NCBI GenBank assembly: GCA_028279445.1
Contig: JANQNT010000004.1
Location: 82,246 to 146,245 of the forward strand
Reading direction: 5' to 3'
Length of the DNA: 64,000 nucleotides
Source of the DNA: Tepidamorphaceae bacterium
GTDB taxonomy: Bacteria; Pseudomonadota; Alphaproteobacteria; Rhizobiales; Tepidamorphaceae
This document shows positions 60,413 to 64,000 of the stretch, piece after piece (the first letter of the stretch is position 1; every line of letters starts with the position of its first letter). Under the pieces are notes generated by a model that saw only the letters and a list, made by a program, of their open reading frames with translations, was not told the DNA's origin and searched no databases. Both the position numbers and the translations under genes were made by a program.

Positions 60413-60976
60413 ATGAGGCTGGATTTGGCGGCTGAACCACGGCAGAGGAAGGGCCCGCCTGGCCTTCGGGGTGTCGAGCATGTGGGCTTCACGGTGCCCG
60501 ATCTCGAACAGGCGACCGACTTTTTCGTCAATGTGCTGGGCTGCGAGCAATTCTACGATCTCGGCCCGTTTCGCTTCGACGACGACTGGATGTCGCGTCA
60601 GCTCAATGTCCACCCAAGGGCGGTGATGAAGAAGCTGCGCTTCTTGCGCTGCGGCAATGGTCCCAACTTCGAGATATTCGAGTATGAGACGCCGGACCAG
60701 CGCAGCCGACCGCCGAAAAACAGCGATATCGGCGGACACCACCTGGCGTTCTACACCGACGATTTCGACGCCTCGCTGAACTACCTTCGGGAAAAGGGTG
60801 TCGAAATCCTGGGCGAGCCGGTCATACGCACCGATGGCCCGAGCGCCGGACAGACCTGGATCTATTTCCTCGCGCCGTGGGGCATGCAGTTGGAGCTGGT
60901 CAGTTTCCCGAAAGGCAAGGGTTACGAGAAGCAGACCGACCGCAGGCTGTGGCTGCCGCCGCCCGATCTGAGTTGA
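60413..60976 (+). CDS. VOC-superfamily (glyoxalase/dioxygenase-like) protein
   Basis: 187 aa. Two beta-alpha-beta-beta-beta repeats: GVEHVGFTVPDLEQATDFFVNVLGCEQFYDLG and IGGHHLAFYTDDFDASLNYLREKGVEILGEP, ending TWIYFLAPWGMQLELVSFPKG. His and Glu residues at HVGF, HHLAF and QLELVS are candidate metal ligands. Last cargo gene of the island; substrate unknown. Lies 74 bp after the E1 gene. Confidence 0.88.
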   Translation: MRLDLAAEPRQRKGPPGLRGVEHVGFTVPDLEQATDFFVNVLGCEQFYDLGPFRFDDDWMSRQLNVHPRAVMKKLRFLRCGNGPNFEIFEYETPDQRSRPPKNSDIGGHHLAFYTDDFDASLNYLREKGVEILGEPVIRTDGPSAGQTWIYFLAPWGMQLELVSFPKGKGYEKQTDRRLWLPPPDLS

Positions 60977-61259
60977 CACGACATCCGCACATATGGGCCC
61001 TAGTCGTTCAGTCCCGGCATTTGATGAAGGAGAACACCACCTGCCGGCAATGAGGCAAAGACAAGCGTGTCGAGCGGCTATGGCAGCGGGAGGGGCGAGG
61101 CGGAAAAGCAAACATGGAAGGACCCGTGTTTGCCCGCCGAACCGTACCCGCAAAGCAGCTGAAGAAGGGCTGTCTCCGGCTGAATGACGGATCATGCGTT
61201 CGGCTGCGGGCAAGGTCCTCCGCCCGCGGACCCCTGACAGGTTCAGACCCGACGCCGCT

Positions 61260-61377
<118 letters not shown>

Positions 61378-61631
61378 TCACCATATGCGCGTTCCCCTGG
61401 CGCCAACCAATGCAGCGCCGTGGGGCTGCTGATGTAACAACTCGATGACGTATTGCCAAGCCCGCAAGTGGGCGATTTTGCGCATTGCAGCCCCGCGCCG
61501 CCAACAGCATGGGCAGCCGGCGACCGTTTACGCGAGCATAGGGTTTTTGCGCGAAACTCTCCAGTTGACTTCAACCGTTGCGCGTGGCCCTCGAACCGAT
61601 CGATACGGACCGCCTCAGCCGAAAGCCGCCG

Positions 61632-63053
61632 ATGAGCTCGACAACCGACCAACCGCCCTTCGGCGGGGCCGCGACAGGCAGCCGCCCGCCGCAACGGCCC
61701 GGCAGCCTGCTGGCGGAGGTGCGCGATGTGCTGCGCCGCATCGCCGACGGCGACGGCGAGGACGCCCAGGACATGCGCGGCGCGGTGTCGGCCTTCGCCG
61801 TGCGCGTCGCAGCGGCCGCCCTGGCCTACCTGGCGCAGATCGTGCTGGTGCGTCTGGTCGGCGCCTTCGAATACGGCGTCTTCGCCTATGTCTGGGTGTG
61901 GCTGATCATTCTGGGGCAGGTGGCCAATGTCGGCTTCGGCCTCGCCATCATCCGCTTCGTGCCGGAACATCGTGTGCGCGGCGAAGACAATCTCGCCCGC
62001 GGCGCCATCCGCGCAAGCCGCCTGATCGCCTTCTGCTCCGGCTCGCTGATCACCGTGTTCGGCATCGCCGGCATCCATCTGCTGGGCGACACGATCGAGA
62101 ACCACTACGTCTGGCCCCTCTACATGATGCTGGTCTGCGTCCCGCTGATGACCCTGCAGCATGTCGAGGAAGGCGTGGCGCGCGGCTTCAACTGGGTCAG
62201 CCTGGCGCTGGTTCCCGTCTACATCGTCCGCATCACGCTGCTGTTGGCCTTTCTGTCCGTCGCCATCCTGATGGGCGCGCCGGCGAACGCCGCCACCGCC
62301 ATGACGGCCGCCATCGCCGCGACATTCGCCGCCCTGGTGTTCCAGCACCTGCGCATCGCCTGGCGCATGCGCTCCGAACTGCCGTCCGGGCCGCGCAACT
62401 ACAAGCTGGGCCTGTGGGCGGGGATCGCGCTGCCGCTGGTGGTGATGGATTCCTCCGGCCTGGTCCAGACCCACGCGGACATGCTGGTCCTCAACGCCTT
62501 CGTCACCGCCGACCAGCTCGGCATCTATTACGCCGCCGCCAAGACGATCAGCCTGATCGGCCTGGTCAATTTCGCCGTCACCGCCATCGCCAACCAGAAG
62601 TTCGCCGCGCTGGCCGCGCGCAACGACGATGGCGCGCTCGGCGATTTCATTCGCCGCACCACACGCTGGACGTTCTGGCCGGCCGTCGTCGCGGCACTCG
62701 GGTTGCTGGTGCTCGGCAAGCCGCTGCTATGGCTGTTCGGACCGGAATTCACCGCCGGCTACACGGTGATGATGATCCTCGCCGTCGGCTACGTGGCCCG
62801 GGCCTATGCAGGCCAGGCGGAAGCCGTGCTCAGCATGATCGGGCATCAGCGCGAGGCGGCCCTGATCCTGATCGCGACGATGCTGTTCAACATCACGCTC
62901 AACCTGCTGATGATCCCGCTATGGGGACCGGAGGGCGCCGCCACCGCGACGATGCTGAGCATGATCGTGCAGACGCTCGCTTTGGCCATCGCGCTTAAGC
63001 AGCTCACCGGCCATCAGGCGCTGCTCTGGGTGCCGGGAGGCAAGCACGCCTGA
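61632..63053 (+). CDS. Wzx/MATE-like polysaccharide flippase
   Basis: 473 aa from the ATG at 61632. About 12 to 14 hydrophobic segments beginning after a hydrophilic N-terminus; features include YLAQIVLVRLVGAFEYGVFAYVWVWLIILGQVANVGFG and the second-half SMIGHQREAALILIATMLFNITLNLLMIPLWGPEGAATATMLS, typical of oligosaccharide flippases (RfbX/Wzx, MVF superfamily). No glycan genes are beside it. It lies between 5S rRNA and tRNA-fMet on the opposite strand. 61378-61631 holds no recognised feature. Confidence 0.9.
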   Translation: MSSTTDQPPFGGAATGSRPPQRPGSLLAEVRDVLRRIADGDGEDAQDMRGAVSAFAVRVAAAALAYLAQIVLVRLVGAFEYGVFAYVWVWLIILGQVANVGFGLAIIRFVPEHRVRGEDNLARGAIRASRLIAFCSGSLITVFGIAGIHLLGDTIENHYVWPLYMMLVCVPLMTLQHVEEGVARGFNWVSLALVPVYIVRITLLLAFLSVAILMGAPANAATAMTAAIAATFAALVFQHLRIAWRMRSELPSGPRNYKLGLWAGIALPLVVMDSSGLVQTHADMLVLNAFVTADQLGIYYAAAKTISLIGLVNFAVTAIANQKFAALAARNDDGALGDFIRRTTRWTFWPAVVAALGLLVLGKPLLWLFGPEFTAGYTVMMILAVGYVARAYAGQAEAVLSMIGHQREAALILIATMLFNITLNLLMIPLWGPEGAATATMLSMIVQTLALAIALKQLTGHQALLWVPGGKHA

Positions 63054-63091
63054 GCCGGCCGCGACGACGACCGGCCGCATCGCCGACAAAC

Positions 63092-63129
63092 AAAAAACCC
63101 CTCGCGGGCGGTCGGCCCTGCGAGGGGTT
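63092..63129 (-). terminator. rRNA operon terminator, usable in both directions
   Basis: Stem AACCCCTCGC (63096-63105)/GCGAGGGGTT (63120-63129). In the minus direction it is followed by an A/T tract (T6), ending the rrn operon after 5S; in the plus direction TTCTTGT follows the flippase gene. Confidence 0.85.
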
Positions 63130-63190
63130 CTTGTCGGATGATGCCGTGACGAGATGCACTGGCTGCCTGTGGCAGTTGCTGTCCTTGGCA

Positions 63191-63308
63191 GGCCTGGCAA
63201 CGACCTACTCTTCCAAGTCTTGAGACTTAGTACCATCGGCGCTGGGGAGTTTAACGGCCGAGTTCGGGATGGGATCGGGTGTGGGCTCCCCGCCATAGCC
63301 ACCAGGCC
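63191..63308 (-). rRNA. rrf: 5S ribosomal RNA
   Basis: 118 nt with terminal stem GGCCTGG/CCAGGCC (63191-63197 with 63302-63308) and the conserved core CCCGAACTCGG, CGCCGATGGTA and GGGAGAGTAGGTC-like regions read on the minus strand. Flanking CTGTCCTTGGC/GCCAAGGACAG extends the stem as an RNase processing helix. End positions are accurate to a few bases. Confidence 0.95.
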
Positions 63309-63403
63309 GGCCAAGGACAGCTTTTCGCATGTGAAAATGAATGAGGTCTTCGTCAATCACGCGCCGTCGCACGGCGCGCGCGCAGATGCGCATTGACTAA
63401 TGA

Positions 63404-64000
<597 letters not shown>

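Larger units (their letters stand above)
46037..61259. mobile_element. Candidate 15.3-kb genomic island inserted at tRNA-fMet
   Basis: The region is bounded by 54-bp direct repeats, and the intact tRNA is at the right end with its 3' end pointing into the element, the usual geometry of tyrosine-integrase islands. Cargo is one coherent metabolic unit (hydantoinase, ABC transporter, aminotransferases, E1, VOC, GntR). No integrase, excisionase, transfer or IS gene is visible, so the element is either decayed or was mobilised in trans. Gaps 46037-46485 and 60977-61259 contain no gene I can support. Confidence 0.65.

Noticed and set aside
60977..61259. Integrase gene or remnant next to the right repeat
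   Set aside because: Translated on both strands, I found no tyrosine- or serine-recombinase motif; short open frames here look random.

Overview
The window is high-GC alphaproteobacterial DNA from a bacteriochlorophyll-making (purple or aerobic anoxygenic phototrophic) bacterium. The evidence is a large part of a photosynthesis gene cluster, PpsR/AerR-type regulators, PpsR and Fnr operator motifs, ABC and TRAP transporters for betaine-like and carboxylate substrates, and an alphaproteobacterial-type initiator tRNA. I cannot name the genus.

Region 1 (1-24707) is the photosynthesis cluster. On the minus strand bchF-bchN-bchB-bchH-bchL-bchM-lhaA, a 122-aa ORF, acsF, puhE and hemA form one tightly packed superoperon that ends at a strong terminator, followed by bchE (cut by the left edge). 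Divergently, on the plus strand, come aerR-ppsR, then bchG, a PucC-like gene, bchP, a small membrane protein and dxs. Motifs of the PpsR type (TGT-N12-ACA) lie before bchE, between bchF and aerR, before bchG and before dxs, and a near-perfect Fnr box lies before bchE. Both the oxygen-dependent (AcsF) and the oxygen-independent (BchE) ring-E cyclases are present. Two oddities stand out: puhA/puhB/puhC are missing from their usual place between lhaA and acsF, and PuhE carries a His/Asp-rich linker plus a CobW C-terminal-like domain.

Region 2 (24921-34461) holds a DoxX-like protein and bciA (8-vinyl reductase), then a minus-strand catabolic unit. This unit comprises a TRAP transporter (dctP-dctQ-dctM), two crotonases, a TetR regulator, an SDR and an acyl-CoA ligase. 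A perfect TetR-like palindrome precedes dctP, and beside it is a decayed LysR remnant.

Region 3 (34574-43861) has an inositol-monophosphatase-family enzyme and a DeoR regulator, divergent from a glycine-betaine-type ABC transporter, a choline-kinase-like protein and a dimethylglycine-dehydrogenase-like flavoprotein. It looks like a quaternary-amine uptake and breakdown unit. A Zur-like operator then precedes a COG0523/CobW GTPase and a DUF1826 protein (43931-45904).

Region 4 (45983-61313) is a candidate 15.3-kb genomic island. It is bounded by a 54-bp exact direct repeat made of the 3' end of tRNA-fMet plus its terminator. It carries a hydantoinase HyuA/HyuB pair, a sugar-type ABC transporter with a TorT-like binding protein, class III and class IV aminotransferases, a GntR regulator, a fused E1 alpha-beta 2-oxoacid dehydrogenase and a VOC protein. 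I see no integrase.

Region 5 (61301-64000) has tRNA-fMet, an oppositely oriented Wzx-like flippase gene, a terminator, 5S rRNA and the 3' part of 23S rRNA, both rRNAs on the minus strand.
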